A DNA stretch of 13,752 nt from Pseudomonadota bacterium (lineage in GTDB: Bacteria > Pseudomonadota > Gammaproteobacteria > Burkholderiales > Methylophilaceae): the NCBI GenBank assembly GCA_029549705.1, contig JAKPIR010000360.1:1-13752 (forward strand). Direction: 5' to 3'. The position numbers and the translations under genes are program-made. The notes beneath the pieces are model-generated. The model was not told where the DNA came from. It made no database searches and saw only the letters and a program-made list of their open reading frames with translations. The first letter of the stretch is position 1; every line of letters starts with the position of its first letter. Below are positions 5,320-12,388 of this stretch, one piece after another.

Positions 5320-6753
5320 TTAGGGTTGCTGGTGCACCCATTCAATCAGCGCATCTTGCGCACTTTTGCTGGCCGACGCATTGGTGTGATTCACCATCAT
5401 CACCAGCACATGACGGTGGCTATTCGCATCCAGCACATAGCCGGCAATCGCGCTCACACCATTGATAGAGCCTGTTTTTAAGTGCGCATGGTGGGCGGCT
5501 GGGCTTTCGTTCAAGCGTTTTTGAATCGTGCCATCTTGCGCCAAAATCGGTAGTGAAGCCATGAATTCCGGCATAACCGGGCTTATGTAGGCGCTTACTA
5601 ACATACGGCCTAAATGATCGGCATTTATCCGTTCAATGCGCGATAATCCGGAACCATTTTCGATGACCAGTTCGCTCGCGGCCAACGATTGAGCATTCAG
5701 GCTTTTACTCGCCAACCAATCTTTAATGACCGCGGCGCCCTTTGCCTCACTGGCAGGCGCACCTAATTTTTCTGCACCGATAGTGAGCAATAACTGGCGC
5801 GCCATTAAGTTATTGCTCCATTTATTAATCTCGCGCGCAACGTAAGCCAATGGCTCAGAAAATTGCACTAAGACTTTTACCGCCTGCCCATTCAATATTT
5901 GCGTTGTCATGTCCTGAGTTTTCAATTGTCCCTCAAAACTTCCGCCCAGTTGACGCCATAATTTTTTAAACGTGTAATACGCGTACTTTTCATCGTCAAT
6001 CACGCTAAGCTCTAAATACCGCTCGCCACAATTAGGTGAAAAAGTCCCATTAAAAGTGACGGTTGCGCCATTTGCTTTAGGCGTAACGGTATAAGCAAAG
6101 CGGCTACGCCATTCACCACAAGCGCCTTGGTTGAGCTTCATAATGTTGATAATTTGTACTTCAGGCAGTTCAAATTCTTGGCTGACATTCACGCCCGTTT
6201 CAGTGGCTATAAATTTAAAGCTGGTATTACGTCCATTAACTAAAAACGCGCTGGGTTCGGCGTTATAAGCGCGCCAAGTTTCTTCATCAAAGGTTTTTCT
6301 AGCGCCCACATTTTGCGCAAAATAGCTTTTATCGATAATCAAATCACCTTTAATTTCTTTAACGCCCGCTTGTTGCAAGCTCATTAACAGCCGCCAAAAT
6401 TCTTGTGCTTTAAAGCTTGGATCACCGTAACCTTTGATAATTAAATCACCCTGAAGCACGCCATTAACCACTTCACCATTACGATAAATTTCTGTTTTCC
6501 AACAATAGGCTGGCGTGAGCAAATCAAGTGCGGCATTGGTCGTGACCAATTTCATTACAGACGCAGGATTCATGCTTTTATCCGCATTATGGCTAAGTAT
6601 GGCGCGATTGCTTTCTACCGCCTGCACATAAACCGCCACACTTTGCTGAGGAATTCCTGCTTTTTTCAGTGCGGCTGAAACTGTTGCTGGCAGTTCGGCC
6701 TGAGCATTCAAACCCACTAACATTAGCACTAAAAATACAAATACATTTTTCAT
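5320..6753 (-). CDS. dacB: D-alanyl-D-alanine carboxypeptidase/endopeptidase (PBP4, S13)
   Basis: A 477-aa periplasmic low-molecular-mass penicillin-binding protein that trims or cleaves peptidoglycan peptides. Signal peptide 1-19 ends at AQA-E20. The three penicillin-binding motifs are in order: SxxK (Ser65-Val-Met-Lys68), SxN (Ser313-Asn-Asn315) and KTG (Lys426-Thr-Gly428). The long insert between the first two motifs (about 90-300) is typical of class C/S13 enzymes and carries GYGDPSF and GDLIIDKSYF. Its length matches E. coli DacB (477 aa). The ATG overlaps the bioA stop as ATGA, so it is probably translationally coupled to bioA. The functional link to biotin synthesis is not obvious. Confidence 0.92.
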   Translation of the reverse strand: MKNVFVFLVLMLVGLNAQAELPATVSAALKKAGIPQQSVAVYVQAVESNRAILSHNADKSMNPASVMKLVTTNAALDLLTPAYCWKTEIYRNGEVVNGVLQGDLIIKGYGDPSFKAQEFWRLLMSLQQAGVKEIKGDLIIDKSYFAQNVGARKTFDEETWRAYNAEPSAFLVNGRNTSFKFIATETGVNVSQEFELPEVQIINIMKLNQGACGEWRSRFAYTVTPKANGATVTFNGTFSPNCGERYLELSVIDDEKYAYYTFKKLWRQLGGSFEGQLKTQDMTTQILNGQAVKVLVQFSEPLAYVAREINKWSNNLMARQLLLTIGAEKLGAPASEAKGAAVIKDWLASKSLNAQSLAASELVIENGSGLSRIERINADHLGRMLVSAYISPVMPEFMASLPILAQDGTIQKRLNESPAAHHAHLKTGSINGVSAIAGYVLDANSHRHVLVMMVNHTNASASKSAQDALIEWVHQQP

Positions 6754-8054
6754 AAAATACTTCTTATAACCTTGAGCGTAGTATTCACCATAAAATCAAT
6801 TTCTTCTTCATTGATGGTGTATGGCGGCATCCAATAAACGGTATTGCCAATTGGACGTAGCAACAATTCCTGCTGAACCGCTGCTTGATAACACTGCTTA
6901 GCGAACTGCGTATTTTGCGTGTCCACATCAAAGGCAAATATCATTCCTTGATGACGCATATGTTTAACCGGCAAGTCAGTAAGCACTTGCATTTTAGCTT
7001 GAATCAAGGCTGATTTTTGCTGATTCATTTGTAAAATATTGTCAGTTTCAAATATCGCCAACGTCGCCAATGCTGCGCTACAAGCCAATGGATTACCCGT
7101 GTAACTATGGCTATGCAAAAAGCCACGTACGGTGCTGTTATCATAAAAAGCTTGATATATTTTATCGGTGGTCAGCACGGCTGATAGTGGTAAATAACCG
7201 CCCGTGATGCCTTTGGATAAACAAGTGAAATCTGGTTTAATTGGCGCTTGCTCACACGCAAACATCGTTCCACTTCGCCCAAAACCAACCGCAATTTCAT
7301 CCGCAATTAAATGCACTTCGTATTGCGTACAGATTTCGCGAATTCGGCGCAAGTAAGTGGGATGATACATACCCATACCCGCTGCACATTGAATCAAAGG
7401 CTCAACAATAAATGCTGCTAAATCGGCATGGTGTGCCGCTACATAATTTTCTACCGCTTGCGCACGGCGCAAGGCAAATTCCTCTGCAGTTTCACCAGCT
7501 TCAGACAACCTAAAATCCGGGCTGGGCATTTGCGCGGACTGCATCAACAACGGCGCATAAGTATCTTTAAAAATCGCCACATCCGTCACGCTCAGCGCGC
7601 CTAGCGTTTCACCGTGATAACTGTTTTGCAGGCTGATAAATTTGGTTTTAGAAGACTGTCCAATATTCCGCCAATAATGAAAGCTCATTTTTAAAGCAAT
7701 TTCAGTCGCGCTTGCACCATCGCTGCCATAAAAGGCATGACCTAAACCTGTGAGGTTTGCTAATTTTTCAGATAGCTCAACGACAGGTTCATGCGTAAAC
7801 CCAGCGAGCATGACATGCTCTAAAGTATCGAGTTGCAGCTTAATTGCATCTTTAATCCGCGGGTTATTGTGCCCAAACAAATTCACCCACCATGAACTTA
7901 CCGTGTCTAAATAGCGTTTTCCATCCGCATCATAGAGCCAAACGCCATCGCCTCGCGCGATCGGAATCAGGGGGTAGGTTTCATGCTGCTTCATCTGCGT
8001 GCAAGGGTGCCAGACAGATTGCAAGCTTCTATTCAGTAGACTTTGATTGTTCAT
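6750..8054 (-). CDS. bioA: Adenosylmethionine-8-amino-7-oxononanoate aminotransferase
   Basis: A 434-aa class III PLP aminotransferase that makes 7,8-diaminopelargonate from 8-amino-7-oxononanoate in biotin synthesis, with SAM the usual amino donor. BioA hallmarks: WHPCTQMKQH (15-24), DTVSSWWVNLFGHNNP (50-65), NSYHGETLGALSVT (144-157), ADEIAVGFGR (251-260; Asp252 contacts PLP), PLP lysine Lys281 in CLSKGITGGYLPL, and HSYTGNPLACSAALA (316-330). No bioF, bioB, bioC or bioD is in the window, so bioA is separate from the other bio genes here. It overlaps dacB by 4 nt and diverges from rlhA across about 100 nt. No Shine-Dalgarno precedes the ATG, and a TACAAT box lies 6 nt upstream. I see no clear BirA-type operator. 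Confidence 0.94.
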   Translation of the reverse strand: MNNQSLLNRSLQSVWHPCTQMKQHETYPLIPIARGDGVWLYDADGKRYLDTVSSWWVNLFGHNNPRIKDAIKLQLDTLEHVMLAGFTHEPVVELSEKLANLTGLGHAFYGSDGASATEIALKMSFHYWRNIGQSSKTKFISLQNSYHGETLGALSVTDVAIFKDTYAPLLMQSAQMPSPDFRLSEAGETAEEFALRRAQAVENYVAAHHADLAAFIVEPLIQCAAGMGMYHPTYLRRIREICTQYEVHLIADEIAVGFGRSGTMFACEQAPIKPDFTCLSKGITGGYLPLSAVLTTDKIYQAFYDNSTVRGFLHSHSYTGNPLACSAALATLAIFETDNILQMNQQKSALIQAKMQVLTDLPVKHMRHQGMIFAFDVDTQNTQFAKQCYQAAVQQELLLRPIGNTVYWMPPYTINEEEIDFMVNTTLKVIRSIL

Positions 8055-8060
8055 GGCAGA

Positions 8061-8066
8061 ATTGTA
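8061..8066 (-). promoter_or_regulatory. Possible -10 box directly before bioA
   Basis: TACAAT on the minus strand ends 6 nt before the bioA ATG, with no ribosome-binding site between. At 17-nt spacing the -35 is a poor TTATAA. If real, the bioA mRNA would be leaderless or nearly so. Confidence 0.3.
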
Positions 8067-8154
8067 CGATGATTTTCATACACTTATAAATCAATTGTCG
8101 TCATTGTTGATAGTTTCGTCTAAAATTCAGGTTTCGCCCACATTGTCGTCACCC

Positions 8155-10071
8155 ATGCAAAAAACCCGCAAACACTTAGAGCTTCTCTCGCCTGCCCGCA
8201 ATGCTGATTTTGGCATTGAGGCGATCAATCATGGCGCGGATGCAGTGTATATTGGCGGCCCCGCTTTTGGGGCGCGTGCAAAGGCACCTAATACGGTGGG
8301 AGACATTGCACGTTTAGTGAGGCATGCGCACCGTTTTAATGCCGAGGTGTTTGTCGCACTCAATACGATTTTTCATGATAACGAGCTTGAAGCTGTTGAA
8401 AAACTCACGCATCAACTCTACGACATCGGCGTGGATGCACTGATTGTGCAAGACATGGGGCTGCTGGCGTTGGACTTACCACCGATTCAGTTGCACGCCA
8501 GCACGCAAACCGATATTCGTACCGTTGAAAAAGGGGTTTTCCTCGACCAAGTCGGCTTTAGCCAAATCGTGCTGGCGCGTGAGTTGGATTTAAAAACGGT
8601 GAAACAAATTGCTGACGCCACTAGCGCGAACTTGGAGTATTTTATTCACGGTGCGCTATGCGTAGCATTTAGCGGACAATGCTACATTAGCCACGCGCAT
8701 ACAGGGCGCAGCGCCAACCGAGGTGAATGTTCACAAGAATGCCGCCTGCCTTTTACCTTAGAAGACCAAAAAGGCCGCATCATTGGCAAAGACAAGCACT
8801 TTTTATCGATGAAAGATAATGACCAAAGCTTAAACCTGCGTGCACTGATTGATGCGGGGATTAGCAGTTTTAAGATTGAAGGTCGCTATAAAGATTTACC
8901 TTATGTTAAAAATGCCACCGCGCATTACCGCCAGCTATTAGATGAAATTTTGCATGATAGACCTGACTTAGCGAAATCATCGCACGGCCAGTGCAGCTAC
9001 ACGTTTACACCACAGCCTGAAAAAACTTTTAACCGTAGCGCGACTGATTACTTTGCCAACGGCCGCCAAGCCGATATTGGCGCATTTGATACGCCAAAAT
9101 TTGCCGGAGAATTGCTTGGCAAAGTCACCAAGGTAGGCAAAGATTTTATTGAAGTTGAGACGCCGACGCAGTTGCACAACGGCGACGGCGTATGTTTTTT
9201 TGACGTGCATAAAGCGCTGGTGGGTTTGCGCATTAACACCGTGGACGGCAAAAAACTGTACCCCAATGAAATGCCAGCGGATATTCGCAATAACACCATC
9301 GTGTATCGCAATCGCGACCATGCGTTTATGCGGCTACTTGAAAAAGACTCAGCACAGCGAAAAATCGGCATCAACATGCGTTTTTTTGAAACTAATGATG
9401 GCTTTGGGCTAGCGGTGACAGACGAAGTTGGAACCAGCTGGACGACTTTGACGAAAGCTGAAAAGCAAGTTGCGCAAACGCCCGATAGCGCCACTGCCAG
9501 CCTAAAAGAAAATTTAAGCAAACTCGGCAGTACAGATTTTGTTGTGCAAAATATCGAAATCGCGACTACGCAAACTTGGTTTATACCTGCTTCCATTGCC
9601 AATGCACTTCGCCGTGAAGCCATTGAAGGCTTGCTTGCAGCGCGTCTTGAAGGTTATGTGCGTCCTCCGCGCCGCAGCGCAACCAAGCCGCCTGCAATTT
9701 ACCCCGAAGATACGCTGAGTTACCTCGCCAATGTTTACAACCAAAAAGCACGACAGTTTTATGCAAAGCATGGGGTCAAGATTATTGCGAAAGCCTACGA
9801 GGCCAATGAAGAACTGAGCGAAGTGCCGGTAATGATTACCAAGCATTGCCTGCGCTTTAGCCATGGCCTATGCCCCAAAGAGGCCAAAGGTGTGATTGGT
9901 GTACAAGGCACAGTGACGGCAGAGCCAATGACACTGATTAGCGGCAATGATCGATTTACCTTGAAATTTGACTGCAAACCCTGCGAGATGCACGTGATGG
10001 GCAAAATCCGTAAAACCGTCATTCAAATGGGGCCGCCGCAAACAGTGCAGTTTTTTTATAAAAGACCGTAG
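8155..10071 (+). CDS. rlhA: 23S rRNA 5-hydroxycytidine C2501 synthase, U32 family
   Basis: A 638-aa U32 protein closely resembling E. coli RlhA (YdcP), which hydroxylates C2501 of 23S rRNA. The match begins at ELLSPARNADF and runs almost to the end, through DAVYIGGPAFGAR, LHASTQTDIRTVEK, the core with Cys169/176/192/196 (expected Fe-S ligands), and SFKIEGRYKD. A middle DUF3656-type region follows, then a C-terminal segment with HCLRFSHGLCPK and FDCKPCEMHVMGKI. The C-terminal extension separates it from the shorter TrhP (YegQ) and from UbiU/UbiV. The frame stays open up to 8047, which would add 36 residues, but homology starts at the ATG at 8155, so I use that. No obvious Shine-Dalgarno precedes it. 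It diverges from bioA. Confidence 0.9.
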   Translation: MQKTRKHLELLSPARNADFGIEAINHGADAVYIGGPAFGARAKAPNTVGDIARLVRHAHRFNAEVFVALNTIFHDNELEAVEKLTHQLYDIGVDALIVQDMGLLALDLPPIQLHASTQTDIRTVEKGVFLDQVGFSQIVLARELDLKTVKQIADATSANLEYFIHGALCVAFSGQCYISHAHTGRSANRGECSQECRLPFTLEDQKGRIIGKDKHFLSMKDNDQSLNLRALIDAGISSFKIEGRYKDLPYVKNATAHYRQLLDEILHDRPDLAKSSHGQCSYTFTPQPEKTFNRSATDYFANGRQADIGAFDTPKFAGELLGKVTKVGKDFIEVETPTQLHNGDGVCFFDVHKALVGLRINTVDGKKLYPNEMPADIRNNTIVYRNRDHAFMRLLEKDSAQRKIGINMRFFETNDGFGLAVTDEVGTSWTTLTKAEKQVAQTPDSATASLKENLSKLGSTDFVVQNIEIATTQTWFIPASIANALRREAIEGLLAARLEGYVRPPRRSATKPPAIYPEDTLSYLANVYNQKARQFYAKHGVKIIAKAYEANEELSEVPVMITKHCLRFSHGLCPKEAKGVIGVQGTVTAEPMTLISGNDRFTLKFDCKPCEMHVMGKIRKTVIQMGPPQTVQFFYKRP

Positions 10072-10118
10072 AAATCTGTATTTCTCAGGCATCAAATTTG
10101 AACATCCGATGTCTTCAT

Positions 10119-10127
10119 CCCCCCCCC
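10119..10127. repeat. Nine-cytosine homopolymer
   Basis: An uninterrupted C9 tract lies 48 nt after rlhA and touches the first base of hairpin element copy B. Such runs can slip in replication or sequencing. It is intergenic, so any effect on reading frame is excluded. Confidence 0.9.
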
Positions 10128-10190
10128 AACCTTTTTCGATGCCCTGGAAGCCTTATAAATAAAGGCTCTCAGAGCATAAAAATTTTCTCG
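10127..10190 (+). repeat. Dispersed 64-nt hairpin element, copy B; possible rlhA terminator
   Basis: The same element as 4163-4226, with the same length of flank, stem and loop. The hairpin (10139-10177) pairs ATGC with GCAT, CTG with CAG, and GCCTT with AAGGC around the loop ATAAATA. It has C-A and A-C mismatches plus a G-U pair. The inner G-C pair here replaces the G-G mismatch of copy A. The 3' flank is AAAAATTTTCTCG, a weaker terminator tail. It lies 55 nt after the rlhA stop. Confidence 0.85.
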
Positions 10191-10382
10191 CATGTGATAC
10201 GTTGCTAAAAAGCATGTTTTCGTCATGCATGTTGACGCTTAAAACACATTCAACTTCTGGCTACCAACCAGCGAAAATTGTTGCCCATGCACCATTTTTA
10301 GTTTTTAGGCAGCAATTCAGCAACATTGTTGTGCAAATCAGCACAATATTTAACAATTAACATGATGAAAGCATGCTAACCT

Positions 10383-10408
10383 ATTGATATTTAATTGATA
10401 GATTGATA
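10383..10408. repeat. Three ATTGATA repeats overlapping a promoter
   Basis: ATTGATA occurs at 10383-10389, 10394-10400 and 10402-10408. The first covers the -35 and the third runs into the -10 of the promoter for the 85-aa gene. They may be a regulator-binding array or simply AT-rich promoter sequence. Confidence 0.45.
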
Positions 10409-10412
10409 TGAT
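10384..10412 (+). promoter_or_regulatory. Sigma-70 promoter for the 85-aa exported protein gene
   Basis: TTGATA (10384-10389) and TATGAT (10407-10412) each match consensus at five of six positions with an ideal 17-nt spacer. The leader would be about 60 nt and ends in a strong AAGGAG (10466-10471), 6 nt before the ATG. Confidence 0.6.
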
Positions 10413-10477
10413 TCGTCTGGCATCAAAATTGCTTAAAATTTATTTGAGTAATTTAGTTTTACATTAAGGAGAGCGGA

Positions 10478-10735
10478 ATGCTCAAAAATATTATTTCAGC
10501 CGTATTTTTTACGACCATTTTGGCGACATCTGTGCCCAGTTTGGCAGTTGAAAAGGAAGTTTCAGAAAAAGCAATTGCTACGGTGAGTCATGAGGTGACG
10601 GCAACAACTGGCCAAAACGCGGCATCAAGTAAAAATACGCAACAAAATACCGAGGCAAACAACATAACGACCGCCACCGCCAGTTTATTGTTTGCATTTG
10701 CATTGCTGGGTTTTGTGTTGCTGTCTAACCGCTAG
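10478..10735 (+). CDS. Small exported protein with C-terminal membrane segment, unrecognised
   Basis: An 85-aa protein I do not recognise. It has three parts: a signal peptide (1-23, cleavage likely after SLA), a hydrophilic Thr/Ala/Asn/Gln-rich stretch with several Glu and Lys (24-66), and a hydrophobic helix (about 67-82, LLFAFALLGFVLLS) ending in SNR. Signal peptide plus C-terminal helix plus terminal Arg resembles proteins handled by exosortase- or sortase-like systems, but there is no PEP, LPXTG or other recognisable sorting box. It may instead be a simple bitopic or inner-membrane peptide. Translation is well supported by AAGGAG 6 nt before the ATG and a good promoter. It stands alone and converges on the phnA-like gene. 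Confidence 0.7.
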   Translation: MLKNIISAVFFTTILATSVPSLAVEKEVSEKAIATVSHEVTATTGQNAASSKNTQQNTEANNITTATASLLFAFALLGFVLLSNR

Positions 10736-10750
10736 TTTAGGTAGAGCGCA

Positions 10751-10822
10751 CACAAGATAAACTGTATTAAACCTATGCGAGCAGGCTGTTGCAGCCTGGT
10801 TCGCAAGTCATAGTTATCTGTG
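10751..10822. other. 72-nt structured segment between convergent genes
   Basis: The inner hairpin is CAGGCTG (10782-10788), TTG, CAGCCTG (10792-10798). It is extended by TGCGA (10776-10780) with TCGCA (10801-10805). An outer arm CACA-a-GATAA-a-CT (10751-10763) pairs with AGTTATCTGTG (10812-10822), giving 11 pairs with two one-base bulges. No U-tract follows on the plus strand, so it is not a classic terminator. It begins 15 nt after the 85-aa gene stop and ends 4 nt from the phnA-like stop. Confidence 0.55.
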
Positions 10823-10826
10823 AAAG

Positions 10827-11168
10827 TTAGGCTTTTTTCACAAACTCAGATTTCAATTTCATCGCACCAATGCCATCGATTTTGCAGTCAATGTCATGAT
10901 CGCCATCCACCAAGCGAATATTCTTTACCTTCGTGCCAACTTTCACCACCAATGATGAGCCTTTGACTTTAAGGTCTTTAATCACGGTAATGGAATCACC
11001 ATCTTGCAGCACATTACCATTGGCGTCACGCACGACTTTTGCGTCGTCAGCATTGTCAGTGGCTGCATGTTTTGGCCATTCGTGTGCACATTCTGGGCAA
11101 ATGTATTGGTCGCCATCTTCGTATGTGTAAGCTGAATTACACTTTGGGCAGTTTGGAAGGTTATTCAT
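10827..11168 (-). CDS. yjdM: PhnA/YjdM-type zinc-ribbon protein
   Basis: A 113-aa protein matching the YjdM (formerly PhnA) family, about 111 aa in E. coli. The N-terminal zinc ribbon has Cys7-Pro-Lys-Cys10 and Cys24-Pro-Glu-Cys27. The C-terminal domain has the typical RDANGNVLQDGDSITVIKDL and KVKGSSLVVKVGTKVKNIRL blocks. Despite the old name and its link to the E. coli phosphonate region, no phosphonate genes occur here and the function is unsettled. It is not the unrelated phosphonoacetate hydrolase also called PhnA. Only a weak GAAAG precedes the ATG. It lies 78 nt downstream of pldA on the same strand, and its ribosome-binding region can base-pair with the end of pldA. Confidence 0.88.
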   Translation of the reverse strand: MNNLPNCPKCNSAYTYEDGDQYICPECAHEWPKHAATDNADDAKVVRDANGNVLQDGDSITVIKDLKVKGSSLVVKVGTKVKNIRLVDGDHDIDCKIDGIGAMKLKSEFVKKA

Positions 11169-11174
11169 AGTCGC

Positions 11175-11184
11175 TTTCTATTGG
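11175..11184 (-). promoter_or_regulatory. Possible pairing site over the phnA-like ribosome-binding region
   Basis: On the minus-strand RNA, CCAATAGAAA lies just before the phnA-like start and includes most of the weak ribosome-binding sequence AGAAAG. It is the exact complement of TTTCTATTGG at 11254-11263, inside the last codons of pldA. Pairing is possible only if pldA and the phnA-like gene share a transcript. Confidence 0.4.
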
Positions 11185-11237
11185 TTATGATGCATCAAAA
11201 TTTACTTTTTACGTATGCCAGCTATTCAAATACTGTT

Positions 11238-11266
11238 GTGTTTCTATTACTCGCCAATAGAAACAC
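11238..11266 (-). other. Perfect 11-bp hairpin across the pldA stop codon
   Basis: On the minus strand GTGTTTCTATT (11266-11256) and AATAGAAACAC (11248-11238) form a perfect 11-bp stem with the 7-nt loop GGCGAGT. It contains the last pldA codons and the tandem stops TAA TAG. A TTG/CAA pair beyond one bulged base extends it. No U-tract follows, so it is not a standard terminator; it may be an mRNA 3' end stabiliser or part of a switch. Confidence 0.6.
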
Positions 11267-12332
11267 CAAAGCCAAACACCGTTTGCGCATGATTATAATC
11301 AATTAATGACTCTCCATAGCCGTCTGATAACATCAAATGCAATTTGATGTTATCGCGGTCAAATGGCTGATACTGTAAATCGAGCTTTGTGTAGGCTTTA
11401 TTATCACTACGAAAGTTATTACGAAACAATAAATTAGCCGATACGTTTTTAAATAACTGATCCCAATGCAATTTCATATCACCATAGCCAATAAATTTGT
11501 CTATGTCTGGGTTGTCATCATTTCGACCCGACTCGTTAACGCGCCACCATGGCCTAAATGAAACACTGAGATTGTCGTTAATTTCCCACGCTGACTCGAT
11601 ATAAAATCGGTTCCAGCTCCGAGAAATGGGCATAGAACGACCGTTGGACTCATGAATAAATCCTAAATTCGCCATACGCGGCAACCAAGCCTGACGCTCC
11701 CCCTCATCAGGTGACTTTAAGCCTAAGGATAAAATAATTTCCGGGGAAAAATTATGTTCACGCATTGGCCGCGAGTTTTTGCCATCAAACACTTGCCAAT
11801 AAGATTGCTGCGTATAGGCGGCCCAAATTCTAGAAGTGTCCACATAGGGCAAGTCGCGCACAAAAGGGATACTGCGCATCAACTCTGTTTTAAAACTCAC
11901 CTGAAACTTTAAGTCCTGATTGTCCAGATTACGATCAACCCCATCAAGATGTCTGGGGGAACTGGCAATATGATTTGGGTTTGAGGTTTTGGTGACAACA
12001 AGGTAATTCAACCCATGCGTTTCAAGGTCGGTTAAATCTTTACTTTCACTACTACTTAACCGCCATTTTCTGTCGAGATAGCGACATGGCTTATCGGATG
12101 CATTTTTGCAATCCTCTGAATCCGTCTTTTTAGGTGTTCCGGCTTGTCCTGCATCTGCAGTCAACTGAATACGATCAAAGCATGATAGACGTTCATCGGC
12201 TTGTGTGGTCTCTGAAAAGGCCGTTTTACAATAGGCTACCGCCGCTTCAACATCTGTAACCCCCGATTGTGCATGTGCTGTTGTTGAAAAAATAAATAAA
12301 AAAACACATACCCGTAGCGGGATTCGGTTCAT
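11247..12332 (-). CDS. pldA: Outer membrane phospholipase A (OMPLA)
   Basis: A 361-aa outer-membrane beta-barrel lipase that hydrolyses misplaced phospholipids in the outer leaflet. Signal peptide 1-21 ends at AHA-Q22. The OMPLA catalytic triad is intact: His227, Ser229 and Asn241 in HESNGRS...SWNRF, with the same spacing as His142/Ser144/Asn156 of E. coli. Other family blocks are DDNPDIDKFIGYGD and SDGYGESLIDYNHAQT. It is about 70 residues longer than E. coli PldA (289 aa), owing to an N-terminal region with four cysteines (35, 51, 75, 83), probably disulfide-bonded. The last residue is Glu, not the aromatic usual for outer-membrane barrels. I use the ATG at 12332; a TTG four codons earlier is possible. 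It follows the tas-like gene by 56 nt. Confidence 0.92.
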   Translation of the reverse strand: MNRIPLRVCVFLFIFSTTAHAQSGVTDVEAAVAYCKTAFSETTQADERLSCFDRIQLTADAGQAGTPKKTDSEDCKNASDKPCRYLDRKWRLSSSESKDLTDLETHGLNYLVVTKTSNPNHIASSPRHLDGVDRNLDNQDLKFQVSFKTELMRSIPFVRDLPYVDTSRIWAAYTQQSYWQVFDGKNSRPMREHNFSPEIILSLGLKSPDEGERQAWLPRMANLGFIHESNGRSMPISRSWNRFYIESAWEINDNLSVSFRPWWRVNESGRNDDNPDIDKFIGYGDMKLHWDQLFKNVSANLLFRNNFRSDNKAYTKLDLQYQPFDRDNIKLHLMLSDGYGESLIDYNHAQTVFGFGVSIGE

Positions 12333-12388
12333 TGTTTGTTCCAATGTAAAAAATGATAGCTTGTATTGTTTAGGCTATTGATGGCTAC

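Larger units (their letters stand above)
10072..10477. other. 406-nt intergenic stretch before the 85-aa gene
   Basis: It contains a C9 run (10119-10127), hairpin element copy B (10127-10190) and, near its right end, a promoter with ATTGATA repeats. Between 10191 and 10380 there are only short palindromes, such as CAACATTGTTG at 10324-10334 and TTGTGC/GCACAA at 10329-10346, plus a doubtful 48-codon frame. I see no supported gene there. Confidence 0.7.

Noticed and set aside
5307..5321. AAGGC/GCCTT mini-hairpin at the dacB stop as a terminator
   Set aside because: The stem is only 5 bp and no U-tract follows on the minus strand.
8047..8154. A 36-residue N-terminal extension of RlhA from an upstream ATG
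   Set aside because: The extra residues do not resemble the family, overlap the bioA start region, and the RlhA match begins exactly at the ATG at 8155.
8062..8154. A BirA-type operator between bioA and rlhA
   Set aside because: Short ATTGT strings occur, but no convincing long dyad of the known biotin-operator type was found.
9048..9623. Long minus-strand reading frame inside rlhA
   Set aside because: It is antisense to a strongly conserved gene and resembles no protein I know; it arises from rlhA codon structure.
10214..10360. A 48-codon plus-strand reading frame in the gap after rlhA
   Set aside because: It has no good ribosome-binding site and no recognisable product, and its composition looks random.
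10478..10735. Calling the 85-aa protein a PEP-CTERM protein
   Set aside because: The C-terminal helix and final Arg fit, but there is no Pro-Glu-Pro box, so the assignment would be unsupported.
10827..11168. Reading the PhnA-like gene as phosphonoacetate hydrolase or evidence of phosphonate use
   Set aside because: The sequence is the zinc-ribbon YjdM type, and no phosphonate transport or C-P lyase genes are present.
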